Shown piece by piece: positions 8,454-17,630 of a stretch of 64,000 nucleotides of DNA (its first letter is position 1; each line of letters starts with the position of its first letter). The stretch is from Candidatus Hydrogenedentota bacterium. Its GTDB lineage: Bacteria; Hydrogenedentota; Hydrogenedentia; Hydrogenedentales; JAJRTN01. The translations under genes were made by a program, and so were the position numbers. Under the pieces are notes generated by a model that saw only the letters and a list, made by a program, of their open reading frames with translations, was not told the origin of the DNA and did no database searches. The stretch lies in NCBI GenBank assembly GCA_024278275.1, contig JAJRTN010000043.1:1-64000 (forward strand), read 5' to 3'.

Positions 8454-10307
8454 GTGACTTGGGAAGGGTGGTTGACGCTGGCCGTGGTGGCAGGCGTGTT
8501 CATCGTTTTGGTACGGAGTATCGCCTCTCCGGACATGGTGATGCTTTCCGCCGTCGTTTTCCTGGGGGTGGTGGGCGTGCTGTCGCCGGAAGAGGTGTTC
8601 GGTGGCTTGGTGAACCCGGGCGTCATCGCCATTGGGGCGCTCTTCGTGGTGGCCGCCGGCATGAGTGAAACCGGGGCGCTGGACGTGGTGGGAGGAAAGC
8701 TGCTCGGTAAGGTCAAGTCCGAACGGGGCGTCCTGCTCAGACTGGCGGCTTCCGTACTCCCCACCTCGGCCTTTCTCAACAACACCCCCGTGGTGGCCAT
8801 GATGATTCCGGTGGTCGGCAGTTGGTGCCGGAAAAACGAGGTATCCCCCTCGCGTCTGCTCATACCACTCTCCTACCTGGCCATCCTGGGCGGCACCTGC
8901 ACCCTTATCGGCACCAGCACCATCATCGTCGTCAATGGCCTGGTCGAGGATGCCGGTCGGCGTTATGCGGCACTGGCCACCGGGGGGGGGCCGCTGGCCA
9001 CGGTCTACCAGGGCGCCGCCGACAGCCTTCACGCCATCGGCATGTTCGAGGTGACCTGGCTCGGCATTCCTTTCAGCGTGGTGGGCGTACTCTATCTCCT
9101 AACCCTCGGTCGGCGATTTCTTCCCGACCGGCGCGACTTGCTGGAGCAACATGGGGAATCCGCCCGCTCCTACCTTATCAACATGGAAATACAACCCGGC
9201 TGCCGCCTTTCCGGGCAGTCCATACAGGCGGCCGGCTTGCGCCGTTTGCCCGGACTCTTCCTGGTCGAGGTCGTGCGTGATGGCATGGCCATCACCCCGG
9301 TTCGACCCGACGAAGTGCTTCGGGAAGGCGACATCCTCACCTTCACGGGGGTGGTTTCGACCATCGTTGATCTGGAGCGCATCCCGGGCCTCGTGCCCGT
9401 GGCGGACGAGAACTACGCCACCCAAGCCGCCGAACGACGGGAGAAGGGACTTTGCGAGGCCGTGATCAGCGCCACGTCGCCGCTCATCGGGAAGAACGTG
9501 CGGGACGCGGACTTCCGCGCGCGATACAACGCGGCCATTGTCGCCATCCATCGCGGCGGCCACCGGCTCTCCGGGCGTGTGGGCGATATCGTCCTGCAAA
9601 ATGGCGACACCCTCCTGCTCCAGACCAGCCCGCACTTTGTACGCGCCCATCGAAACAGTCCCGATTTCTACCTCGTCGGCGGCGTAAAGGAATCGCGGGC
9701 CACCCGGAACGACCGCGCGCCCCTGGCCGCGGGCCTCTTGCTGCTGCTGGTGCTCATGTTGAGCACCACGGGCCTCACCGGCGTGGCCATCCCCATCAGT
9801 GCCGCCATGGTCGCCCTCATGATGATCGGTACCCGCTGCATCAACGCCGCCCAGGCCATGAAATCCGTCGACTGGCGCACCTTGCTCACCATCGGCGCGG
9901 CCATCGGGCTGGGCAAGGCCCTGGAGAAGACCGGGACCGCCGCGGAGATGGCGGGATACCTGACCACGGCAACCCACGGATTCAACCCCGTGGTCACCCT
10001 CGCCGCGGTGTACGTGATCACCGGCATCCTCACCGAGTGCATCACCACCCAGGGCTCCGCCGTGCTCATGTTCCCCATCGCCATTCAGACGGCCCTGCAA
10101 CTCGGCGTCAACCCGCGCCCCTTCGCCATGGCCGTCCTTTTTGCCGCCGCGGCCAGTGTGGTGACGCCCCTAGGCTATCAGACCAACCTCATGGTATACG
10201 GCCCCGGCGGCTATAAGTTCAAGGATTTCATTCGTGTCGGCCTGCCCCTCGCCGCGCTCCTTGTCACCACCGCCGTGCTCCTCATTCCCCGGATCTGGCC
10301 TTTCTGA
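8454..10307 (+). CDS. SLC13/DASS-type permease with two TrkA-C (RCK-C) domains
   Basis: The 617-residue inner-membrane protein has TM helices at both ends and a soluble centre (residues about 205-400) with two tandem RCK-C-like segments; one begins EISATSPLIGKN-like after AERREKGL. This layout is common in bacterial sodium-coupled anion transporters annotated SLC13 family permease. The loop STSTIIVNG/TLIGTST (residues about 150-160) and the C-terminal TECITTQGSAVLMFP segment match the conserved re-entrant SNT-type motifs of the family. Substrates in the family include dicarboxylates and sulfate; this one is unknown. The GTG at 8454, 8 bases after GGGAGA, is preferred; the longer reading from 8286 adds 56 residues of low-quality sequence. 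Confidence 0.85.
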   Translation: MTWEGWLTLAVVAGVFIVLVRSIASPDMVMLSAVVFLGVVGVLSPEEVFGGLVNPGVIAIGALFVVAAGMSETGALDVVGGKLLGKVKSERGVLLRLAASVLPTSAFLNNTPVVAMMIPVVGSWCRKNEVSPSRLLIPLSYLAILGGTCTLIGTSTIIVVNGLVEDAGRRYAALATGGGPLATVYQGAADSLHAIGMFEVTWLGIPFSVVGVLYLLTLGRRFLPDRRDLLEQHGESARSYLINMEIQPGCRLSGQSIQAAGLRRLPGLFLVEVVRDGMAITPVRPDEVLREGDILTFTGVVSTIVDLERIPGLVPVADENYATQAAERREKGLCEAVISATSPLIGKNVRDADFRARYNAAIVAIHRGGHRLSGRVGDIVLQNGDTLLLQTSPHFVRAHRNSPDFYLVGGVKESRATRNDRAPLAAGLLLLLVLMLSTTGLTGVAIPISAAMVALMMIGTRCINAAQAMKSVDWRTLLTIGAAIGLGKALEKTGTAAEMAGYLTTATHGFNPVVTLAAVYVITGILTECITTQGSAVLMFPIAIQTALQLGVNPRPFAMAVLFAAAASVVTPLGYQTNLMVYGPGGYKFKDFIRVGLPLAALLVTTAVLLIPRIWPF

Positions 10308-10420
10308 CCTTGCAGGGAACGTCAATCTGCCCATGAGCCATGGAGATCCCGGACTTTCCCGGGAGGGCCTGCTTCCCTCGCCGTTCCCCGAACAGTCCCA
10401 AGGGGCATGAAGGCGTGGTA

Positions 10421-11518
10421 TCACACCCCCGCTGCTTCGAGCAGACCAATGGCTTCCAGGATTTCTTCTTCCTTCGGCTCGACCGTAACGGGTTCCTCGG
10501 CGGATTTGATGGCGCTGTCGGGGTCTTTCAGTCCGTGGCCGGTGAGTATGCACACTACCCGAAGCCGGTCGCCCGTCCGCGGTTTGTGCTCCTCGAAATA
10601 CCCGTTTTGGGCGAGCTTGACAAGGCCCGCGATACTGGACGCGCTGGCCGGTTCGCAGAAGATGCCTTCCGTGGCGGCAAGCATCTCATAGGCCCGGCGA
10701 ATTTCGTGATCCGTCACCATGCCGATGACGCCCCCGGACTCATCCCGCGCCGCTTCGGCGGAGGCCCAACTGGCGGGGTTGCCGATGCGAATGGCGGTGG
10801 CGAAGGTCTGGGGCTTCTCCACGGGATGGCCCAGCACGATGGGCGCGGACCCGGCGGCCTGAAACCCCAGCATGCGCGGGAGGCTGTTTACCTTGCCCAC
10901 TTCCCTGTATTCCTTGTAGCCCTTCCAATAGGCGGTGATATTGCCCGCGTTACCCACGGGCATGGCCTGGAAATCCGGGGCGATGCCGTCGAAGTCATCG
11001 ATGATCTCGAAGGCCCCTGTTTTTTGCCCCTGGATGCGGAAGGGGTTGATGGAGTTCACCAGCGCGATGGGCTGGGTTTCGGTGATCCGGCGCACCAGGG
11101 TCAGCGCTTCGTCGAAATTGCCCTTGACCTGGATCACCTTTGCCCCGTGGATCATGGCCTGGGAAAGCTTACCGAAGGCGATCTTGCCGTCGGGAATCAG
11201 CACCACGCACTTGATCCCGGCGCGGGCCGCATAGGCCGCCGCCGAGGCCGACGTGTTGCCCGTGGAGGCGCACATGACCGCCTGGAAACCTTCTTCCACG
11301 GCCTTCGTGATGGCCATGGTCATACCCCGATCCTTGAACGATCCCGTGGGGTTCAAGCCTTCGTACTTCAGCCAGATCTCCAGCTTGGGATGGATGGCCC
11401 CGCCCAGGTTGTGGGCGAGAACCATGGGCGTAGAACCTTCGCAGAGGCTGATGATGCGCGTGTTCCGGCCGACGGGCAGGTATTCGCGATAGCGTTCAAT
11501 GAGACCGGCGTAGGGCAT
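10421..11518 (-). CDS. thrC: Threonine synthase
   Basis: Converts O-phosphohomoserine to threonine with pyridoxal phosphate. The 365-residue protein belongs to the short class of the PLP fold-type II family. Lys62 in [10 protein letters not shown] is the Schiff-base lysine, [17 protein letters not shown] is the phosphate-binding region, and [12 protein letters not shown] is the PLP phosphate loop. It follows hom by 63 bases on the same strand and is probably co-transcribed. Homoserine kinase (thrB) is not in the window. The last 30 residues are an acidic extension. Confidence 0.95.
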   Translation of the reverse strand: MPYAGLIERYREYLPVGRNTRIISLCEGSTPMVLAHNLGGAIHPKLEIWLKYEGLNPTGSFKDRGMTMAITKAVEEGFQAVMCASTGNTSASAAAYAARAGIKCVVLIPDGKIAFGKLSQAMIHGAKVIQVKGNFDEALTLVRRITETQPIALVNSINPFRIQGQKTGAFEIIDDFDGIAPDFQAMPVGNAGNITAYWKGYKEYREVGKVNSLPRMLGFQAAGSAPIVLGHPVEKPQTFATAIRIGNPASWASAEAARDESGGVIGMVTDHEIRRAYEMLAATEGIFCEPASASSIAGLVKLAQNGYFEEHKPRTGDRLRVVCILTGHGLKDPDSAIKSAEEPVTVEPKEEEILEAIGLLEAAGV

Positions 11519-11581
11519 GTTCTCTCTCCCGGGAATGATAAAGTTTCGTCGGGCGGACCTTGGCCCGCCACAAGGCGTTTC

Positions 11582-12856
11582 TCAAAGCACGCGAATCAGG
11601 TGCGTGGCTTCGGCGGTGTTTTCCAGCGCGTCAATCTCGGCCAGGGCGGCCTTCACGTCGGCCTCCGTGGTCTCGTGGGTCATGAGCACCACGTTCACCG
11701 GCGACGCTCCATGCTCGTCCTTTTGGGTACACGAGGCGATGCTCACGCCATGGTGGCCGAGGATGGCGCACACGGTTCCAAGCACCCCCGGCTTGTCTTC
11801 CGTGACGACACGCAGGTAATACTGGCCGCGAAGCAGGCCCATCTCCCGAACGGGCAGGTCGTGTACATAGCGGAAAGGTTCGGGGGCGGGCGCACCGTCA
11901 CGCCGCGCAATGTCCACGATGTCGGCCACCACGGCGCTGGCGGTAGGCAACTTGCCCGCGCCGCGGCCGTAGTAGAGCGTGGCGTCGGCAATGTCACTCT
12001 CCACGTAGATGGCGTTGAACTCGCGCTTCACCGCGGCCAGCAGATGTTCATCCGGCACCAGCGTGGGATGGACGCGGGCCTCGATGGCGCCGTTCACCTG
12101 GCGGATAATCGCGAGCAGCTTCACCTGGTAGCCCATTTCCCGGGTGTAGGCCACGTCCTGCCCCGTAATCCCGGTAATGCCTTCCACGTACAAATCGTCC
12201 AGTCTTACCGGGGTGCTGTAGGCCAGCGAAGCGAGGATGGCGCACTTGTGCGCCGTGTCATGCCCTTCGATATCGAGATCGGGCGGCGTTTCGGCGAAGC
12301 CCTGGTCCATGGCCTGTTGAAGCACGTCCTCGAAGGCCAATCCTTCCTCCGACATGCGGGTGAGGATGTAGTTGCAGGTGCCGTTCATAATGCCATGGAT
12401 GGCCCGGATATGGTTTGCGGAAAGGCCTTCGCGCAACGCCTTGATGATGGGGATGGTTCCCGCCACGGCGGCTTCGTAGCGCAACTCCACCCTGTTTCGG
12501 ACAGCCGCCTCGTTCAATTCGGGCGCGTGCAGGGCGAGGAGCATCTTGTTGGCGGTCACCACATGCTTCCCGGCGTTCAACGCTTCCAGGATGAACGTCT
12601 TCGCGGGCTCCACCCCGCCAATGAGTTCACACACCACCGAGACCCGGGGATCGCTGATGAGCGCTTTCGCCTCGGTGGATACCGTGACCCCCGTGAGATC
12701 GAATTCCTTCAGCGGATCAAGGTTGAGATCCGCCACGTGACGAAGCCGCACCGTCTGTCCCGATTTATCATGAATTGCGTCACCGTTGTTCAACAGCGTG
12801 TGAATCACACCACCGCCCACGGTGCCCGCGCCAATAACACCGACGCCACAAGTCAT
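11582..12856 (-). CDS. hom: Homoserine dehydrogenase
   Basis: Reduces aspartate semialdehyde to homoserine in the threonine/methionine branch. The 424-residue protein has the Rossmann loop GVIGAGTVGGGV at residues 6-17, the catalytic core with GTCNYILTRM and DLDIEGHDTAHK-type motifs, and a C-terminal ACT domain (about residues 340-424, LRVVTEDKPGVLG) that usually mediates threonine feedback. The ATG at 12856 has AAGGGG 6-7 bases upstream. An ATG eight codons earlier (12880) has no ribosome site. It is upstream of thrC in a two-gene unit. Confidence 0.95.
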   Translation of the reverse strand: MTCGVGVIGAGTVGGGVIHTLLNNGDAIHDKSGQTVRLRHVADLNLDPLKEFDLTGVTVSTEAKALISDPRVSVVCELIGGVEPAKTFILEALNAGKHVVTANKMLLALHAPELNEAAVRNRVELRYEAAVAGTIPIIKALREGLSANHIRAIHGIMNGTCNYILTRMSEEGLAFEDVLQQAMDQGFAETPPDLDIEGHDTAHKCAILASLAYSTPVRLDDLYVEGITGITGQDVAYTREMGYQVKLLAIIRQVNGAIEARVHPTLVPDEHLLAAVKREFNAIYVESDIADATLYYGRGAGKLPTASAVVADIVDIARRDGAPAPEPFRYVHDLPVREMGLLRGQYYLRVVTEDKPGVLGTVCAILGHHGVSIASCTQKDEHGASPVNVVLMTHETTEADVKAALAEIDALENTAEATHLIRVL

Positions 12857-13035
12857 TACATTCCCCTTGGGTAGGTTCATCCAGAAAGGCGGACTGGAAG
12901 CCCGCCGCCAATCAGGTCAGGCGTTCCGCACAAGAAGGTATTCCAGAGAGCGATACCTTTCGTGCCGGGGTATTCATAACCCTGCTCTATTATCCATGTC
13001 CATTCGTACTGTCAGCAGCTGGATACCATTTTTCC

Positions 13036-13116
13036 AACCACGAAATACACAAAATACACGAAAAAGGGGGAAAGAAGGACAACCGCTCCCTGTTTGGTTT
13101 CGTGTATTTCGTGGTT
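13036..13116. repeat. Inverted repeat of the CGAAATACAC type
   Basis: A perfect 15-base pair of arms, AACCACGAAATACAC at 13036-13050 and its complement at 13102-13116, encloses 51 bases that include a second AAAATACACGAAA. Elements with these arms are dispersed in many genomes and translate to NTKNTKK-like shadow peptides. It sits between hom and the lipoyl gene, where it may end transcription. Confidence 0.7.
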
Positions 13117-13130
13117 CATCTCATCTTGGG

Positions 13131-13400
13131 TTATGGCCGCGCTCCTCGTTGGTCGCCCGTTTCCAGGACGGCCACCACCTGGCCGACCTCGATCTCATCC
13201 CCCTCGGCCACGCACTGTTCCGCGAGCCGGCCATCGGCGGGACAAGGCACCACAAAGGCCGCCTTGTCCGTCGTCAGTTCCAGCAGGTCGTCGCCCGCGC
13301 CCAGATCATCGCCCACCTTCGCCAGCCAAAAGGCCACCTTGCCGCCGGTCACGGCGTCATCATCATCACCCAGGCTCGGCAGCGGAACCTCCACGCGCAT
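13131..13400 (-). CDS. Free-standing lipoyl-domain protein
   Basis: Only 89 residues long, this is a complete biotinyl/lipoyl carrier fold and nothing more. VPLPSLG at the start and ELTTDKAAF with the modifiable Lys46 match the lipoyl domains of 2-oxoacid dehydrogenase E2 subunits. It begins 4 bases after the lipA stop, with AAGGAG upstream, so it is translated from the same message as lipoyl synthase. No E1, E2 catalytic or E3 gene is nearby. It may be a lipoate acceptor for a complex encoded elsewhere or a dedicated substrate or store for LipA; the second idea is inference. Confidence 0.85.
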   Translation of the reverse strand: MRVEVPLPSLGDDDDAVTGGKVAFWLAKVGDDLGAGDDLLELTTDKAAFVVPCPADGRLAEQCVAEGDEIEVGQVVAVLETGDQRGARP

Positions 13401-13404
13401 CCGT

Positions 13405-14328
13405 CTATGCTCCTTTCACCGGGGCAAGCCTCGCGCGGAGGGCGGGTGCCTGGAGCACCTCCTCGGAACGGTAGGAACTCCGCACGAAGGGCCCCGCCAC
13501 GGCAAAGGCGAAACCGAGGGCATAGGCTTCGGCCTGGTAAACCTCGAATTGTTCGGGGCGCACATAGTCCACCACCGGGTGATGCCTGGCCGTGGGTTGC
13601 AGATACTGCCCGATGGCCACGGCGTCGCATCCGGCCGCCAGCAGGTCCTCCAGGGTGCGGCGCACGTCGTCCGCCGTTTCGCCACAGCCGACCATGAAAG
13701 AGGACTTGATAAAGCCCGCCCGGGTCATCTCTTTCGCCATGCCCAGCACTTCTAGGGACTGGGCGTAGGTGAAACGTCGGTCGCGCAGCTTGGGGAAAAG
13801 GGATTCCACGGTCTCAATATTATGGCTGAAGACCTCCGCCCGCGCGTCGATCACGCGCTGAATCGAATCCGCCTCGGCGTTGAAATCCGGCACCAGCGCT
13901 TCAACCGTCGTCCCGGGGCTGACCGCCTTGATGGCCTCGATGGTCCGCGCAATGTGGTCCGCCCCGCCATCGGTCAGATCGTCCCGCGTAACAGACGTGA
14001 GCACCGCGTGTTTCAGCCCCAGCCGACGCGCCGATTCCGCAACCTTCGCGGGTTCTTCCGGGTCGGGCGCTTCCGGGTGGCCGCTGTTTACCGCGCAATA
14101 CCGGCAGTGGCGCGTGCAGACGTTGCCCAACACCATGAAGGTGGCCGTGCGCCGTTCCCAGCACTCCGCCTGGTTCGGACAATGAGCGCTCTGGCAGACC
14201 GTGTGCAGCTTGAGATCACCCATGAGGGCTTTCACTTCCTGAAAGGACTTGCCCGAAGGCCATGGACGCCGGATCCACGCGGGAAACGCGGTGGAAAGGG
14301 GCTTGTCGGATGCCTTGTCAGCATGCAT
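13405..14328 (-). CDS. lipA: Lipoyl synthase
   Basis: Radical SAM enzyme that inserts two sulfurs into protein-bound octanoate. The 307-residue protein shows both iron-sulfur clusters: the auxiliary set Cys45, Cys50, Cys56 (CX4CX5C) and the radical SAM set Cys71, Cys75, Cys78 (CX3CX2C). The conserved C-terminal RSSY is present near residue 285. It is directly upstream of a free-standing lipoyl-domain gene. lipB/lplA is not in the window. Confidence 0.96.
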   Translation of the reverse strand: MHADKASDKPLSTAFPAWIRRPWPSGKSFQEVKALMGDLKLHTVCQSAHCPNQAECWERRTATFMVLGNVCTRHCRYCAVNSGHPEAPDPEEPAKVAESARRLGLKHAVLTSVTRDDLTDGGADHIARTIEAIKAVSPGTTVEALVPDFNAEADSIQRVIDARAEVFSHNIETVESLFPKLRDRRFTYAQSLEVLGMAKEMTRAGFIKSSFMVGCGETADDVRRTLEDLLAAGCDAVAIGQYLQPTARHHPVVDYVRPEQFEVYQAEAYALGFAFAVAGPFVRSSYRSEEVLQAPALRARLAPVKGA

Positions 14329-14993
14329 GGGTGCGTGTATCTCGTTACATGGAAGATGGTTTACGAAACTCGACTCTCACAACGAATTCGATTATAACAC
14401 GGGCCAGGAAGCCGGTTGTAGAAAGCGGTGATCGCGCCACACCAGGCGGGAGATTTTCCGCAACCTCCGCACCGCGTCGCGGCACCCGGGGACGGGCACC
14501 CTTCCAACACAAGCGTGAATGGTCACGAATACGCGTTTACCCCTGCCCACCGTCATCCCCGCGAAAGCGGGGCTCCATGATAATATATCCGCAGATGGCG
14601 CAGATGAACGCAGATTCTTTCGTTCCCACGCAGGGCGTGGCGGGTAGTACGCAGGGTGGGCCTTGGCCCACCAAGACTGAAACCTTGACGACGAAACCGT
14701 CTCCCTTGGAAGAACGGTCATGGTGGGCCAAGGCCCACTACTTCACCATGGAGCGCCCTGTTGGCGCGGGACACGTGCCGCCAACGGGCATGGACGGCTG
14801 TAGTGATTCCTGGTTCCGGCCTGGCCGGCTTGGGAAAGAACCGTTGCACTTAGAATTATGAATCCAGGCTATGACAAAGAGGGTGGGCGGATATGCTAAG
14901 CTGGTAACACCGGTGCGCGGGCGAATCCGACACCGCCATGATTGAAAGAAAGCCACTGGGTAGTTTTCCGGCGCGGCAGGCAGAGAGGATTGC
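14329..14993. other. Non-coding stretch with repeats
   Basis: These 665 bases separate the divergent lipA and YncE/phosphoesterase genes. They contain a half REP (GTCATCCCCGCGAAAGCGGG at 14552-14571) and an inverted repeat at 14656-14741. I see no convincing coding frame and no clear sigma70 promoter. Confidence 0.6.
14656..14741. repeat. Inverted repeat with GTGGGCCTTGGCCCACCA arms
   Basis: The left arm 14656-14673 is found inverted at 14721-14738, and each arm is itself almost a palindrome (TGGGCC-TT-GGCCCA). The arms flank about 47 bases. This is a dispersed hairpin type rather than a gene. Confidence 0.65.
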
Positions 14994-17465
14994 GTGAAGG
15001 ATATGAAACATGGGACCGCACTTGTCGTATCGATCTTCATCTTCATCTTCACCACCGCCGCGGCACAGGACCGCCTGCCGGGACCGGCGGGGGAAGGCTA
15101 CCTGCTACCCAACGGGTGGACCATTACGCCCATCGGCGATGCCGTCAGAACGAGCGATCTCGTCGCCAACATGACTACCACCCCGGATGGCGGCTACGTG
15201 GTGGCGTCAACGGGCGGATACAACGCGCATGAACTGATCCTTTTGAACGTCGAGACGGGCGAAGCAGTCCAGCGCGTTCCACTGCCCACGCTGTGGTTCG
15301 GTTTGGCCTTCGACCCTTCCGGTAAGACACTGTATGTCTCGGGGGGCAACCGACACAAAAAACTGGGCGGGCAGGCCCCCATCTATGTGTTCGACTACGC
15401 CCCCGGGAAGTTGAGCGACGCGCCGGTGCGTGCGCTGAAGGAGGATGAAAAGGTCACGCCGGAGAAGATCCTTTGGTCGGGCCTTGCACACCATCCGAGC
15501 AAACCGCTTCTCTTCGCCGCGAACCGCACCGCCGGCTACATTGCCGTGTTTGACACGCGGTCTGGTGCGGTGACGCAACGCATCGACACGGAAGTGAATC
15601 CCTACGACCTGGTGATCTCCGGCGACGGCGCCACGCTGTACGTGTCGAACTGGGCGAGCGACAGCGTCCAAATCGTGGACGTGGCGACCGGGACGGTCAC
15701 CGGGCGCATACCGGTGGGCGACAACCCGAACGATCTCGAGTTGCACCCCGATGGCAGGCTGTTCGTGGCCTGCGCCAACGACAACACGGTGGTGGTTATC
15801 GACACGGAGAAACGGCGCGCCGTGGAAACCATCTGCACCTCCCTGTACAGCCAGGCGCCGGAAGGCTCAACCCCCAACGGGCTCAGCATTGATCCCGAGG
15901 GCGACGTATTGTACATCGCCAACGCAGACAACAACGACGTCTGCGTGGTTGACGTGGAAGAGGCCGGGGAATCGACCGTACTGGGCTTTCTTCCCGCGGG
16001 CTGGTATCCCTCGGCGATCCGGGTCAGCGCCAACGGGGAAAACCTCCTTGTCGGCAACGGGAAGGGCATGGCTTCTTCCAGCAATATCCATGGCCCCCAC
16101 AGCCCCCTGGGCAAAAACGCGAAGGGCCTGCTCGAAACAACCAAATCGACCATGGCCGGGACCATCAACCTGATCACCCTTGCGGACTACCGCGACAAGC
16201 TCCGGGAATTGACCACGCAGGTGTACAAAAACTGCCCCTACAACGACGCCTTGCTCACGGCCGCGGTGAAATCCACGACGGAACCTTCGGTGGTGCCCAC
16301 CCGCGTGGGCGAAGGCAGCCGCATCAAGCATGTCATCTATATTATCAAGGAAAACCGGACCTATGACCAGGTGCTCGGGGATTTGCCCCAGGGAAACGGG
16401 GACCCACGCCTGTGCCTGTTTCCACGGGAAGTGACGCCCAACCTGCACAAGCTCGCGGAAGAGTTCATCCTTTTCGACAATCTGTACTGCGATGCCGAGG
16501 TGAGCGTCGACGGACACAGTTGGTCCAACGCGGCTTACGCGACAGACTTCAACGAGAAAACATGGCCCGCCTCCTATGCGGGGAGGATGTCGGCCCCCAC
16601 GACGGAAGCGGCCGTGCCGGCCTCCGGTTTCCTTTGGGATCAATGCGCTAGGGCGGGCCTGACCTACCGCAGCTACGGCGAGTTCGCCGCCCGTGTCAGT
16701 ACCGGCGAATCAATGGAAGGCCGGGTGGCGGGGCTGAAAAACCACGTGGCCCCCAACTACCTGAACTGGGGCGCGCGGGACACGGAAAACGCCGCCGAAT
16801 TCCTAAAGGAATTCAACGAGTACGTGGCGAATTACGAGAGCCACGACCCCGAAAAGCGGCTGCCGAATTACATTGTCATGGGGTTGCCCGAGGACCACAC
16901 CAAGGGCACGACGCCCGGCGCGCCAACACCCCGGGCCGCCGTCGCCAGCAACGATTACGCCCTGGGCATGATCGTCGATGCCGTGACCCACAGCCCCTAT
17001 TGGCCGGAAACGGCCATCTTCGTAATTGAAGACGACGCGCAGGACGGCTCGGATCACGTCGATGCACGACGGACCACCGGCTTCGTTATCAGCCCCTACA
17101 GCAAACGCGGGTTCGTGGACAGCACCTTCTACACCACCAGTTCCATGTTGCGCACCATGGAGCTGCTGCTGGGCCTGGCCCCCATGAGCCAATACGACGC
17201 CGCGGCGACCCCCATGTACAATGCCCTGTCGAATGACATGAACCCGGCCCCCTACACCCACGTCAAACCCCGTATCGACATCAACGAAGTAAACCTGAAA
17301 ACCGCGTGGGGCGCGGAAGAATCCGGGGCGATGGACTGGACCGACTTTGACCGAACCCCCATGTTCGCCCTGAACGAGATCCTCTGGAAATCCATCAAGG
17401 GGGCCGATTCCGAGATGCCCCTCCCCGTTCATCGTTTTGTTTTCGCCAGCCTGCGCGACAAGTAA
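14994..17465 (+). CDS. Exported YncE-like beta-propeller fused to a phosphoesterase domain
   Basis: The 823-residue protein has a signal peptide (hydrophobic residues about 8-23, cut near AAAQ). Residues about 50-360 carry YVTN-type propeller blades (for example TLYVSNWASDSVQIVD and VLYIANADNNDVCVVD). A phosphoesterase domain of the acid phosphatase/phospholipase C superfamily starts near residue 445 with KHVIYIIKENRTYDQVLGD and contains FVIEDDAQDGSDHVDARR near residue 676. Fused proteins of this kind are known as bifunctional YncE family protein/phosphatidylinositol-specific-like phosphoesterase; the substrate is unknown. The GTG at 14994 has GAGAGGA 6 bases upstream; an ATG three codons later is possible. 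Confidence 0.88.
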   Translation: MKDMKHGTALVVSIFIFIFTTAAAQDRLPGPAGEGYLLPNGWTITPIGDAVRTSDLVANMTTTPDGGYVVASTGGYNAHELILLNVETGEAVQRVPLPTLWFGLAFDPSGKTLYVSGGNRHKKLGGQAPIYVFDYAPGKLSDAPVRALKEDEKVTPEKILWSGLAHHPSKPLLFAANRTAGYIAVFDTRSGAVTQRIDTEVNPYDLVISGDGATLYVSNWASDSVQIVDVATGTVTGRIPVGDNPNDLELHPDGRLFVACANDNTVVVIDTEKRRAVETICTSLYSQAPEGSTPNGLSIDPEGDVLYIANADNNDVCVVDVEEAGESTVLGFLPAGWYPSAIRVSANGENLLVGNGKGMASSSNIHGPHSPLGKNAKGLLETTKSTMAGTINLITLADYRDKLRELTTQVYKNCPYNDALLTAAVKSTTEPSVVPTRVGEGSRIKHVIYIIKENRTYDQVLGDLPQGNGDPRLCLFPREVTPNLHKLAEEFILFDNLYCDAEVSVDGHSWSNAAYATDFNEKTWPASYAGRMSAPTTEAAVPASGFLWDQCARAGLTYRSYGEFAARVSTGESMEGRVAGLKNHVAPNYLNWGARDTENAAEFLKEFNEYVANYESHDPEKRLPNYIVMGLPEDHTKGTTPGAPTPRAAVASNDYALGMIVDAVTHSPYWPETAIFVIEDDAQDGSDHVDARRTTGFVISPYSKRGFVDSTFYTTSSMLRTMELLLGLAPMSQYDAAATPMYNALSNDMNPAPYTHVKPRIDINEVNLKTAWGAEESGAMDWTDFDRTPMFALNEILWKSIKGADSEMPLPVHRFVFASLRDK

Positions 17466-17505
17466 CAGGCCCGACATCCCCATCAAAGCCCCCTTTGCTG
17501 AATGC

Positions 17506-17563
17506 CCTTTGCGAAAAGACGGCCCACGGATGGCACGCAAACAGGTCCTCCATTTCGCAAATT
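17506..17563. repeat. Short copy (D) of the ATTTGCGAAA repeat family
   Basis: The 58-base sequence keeps both ends of the longer family members (TTTGCGAAAAGACGG on the left, GGATGGCACG and CTCCATTTCGCAAAT on the right) but lacks about 80 central bases. It lies 40 bases after the phosphoesterase gene and 67 bases before the next start codon. See the full copy at 29058-29195. Confidence 0.75.
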
Positions 17564-17630
17564 CCCATGGCCGCGCGCGGTGGAACTGGGGTATACTTCG
17601 GCTTTTCCGAGCCCGAAAGAGGTGCTGCAG

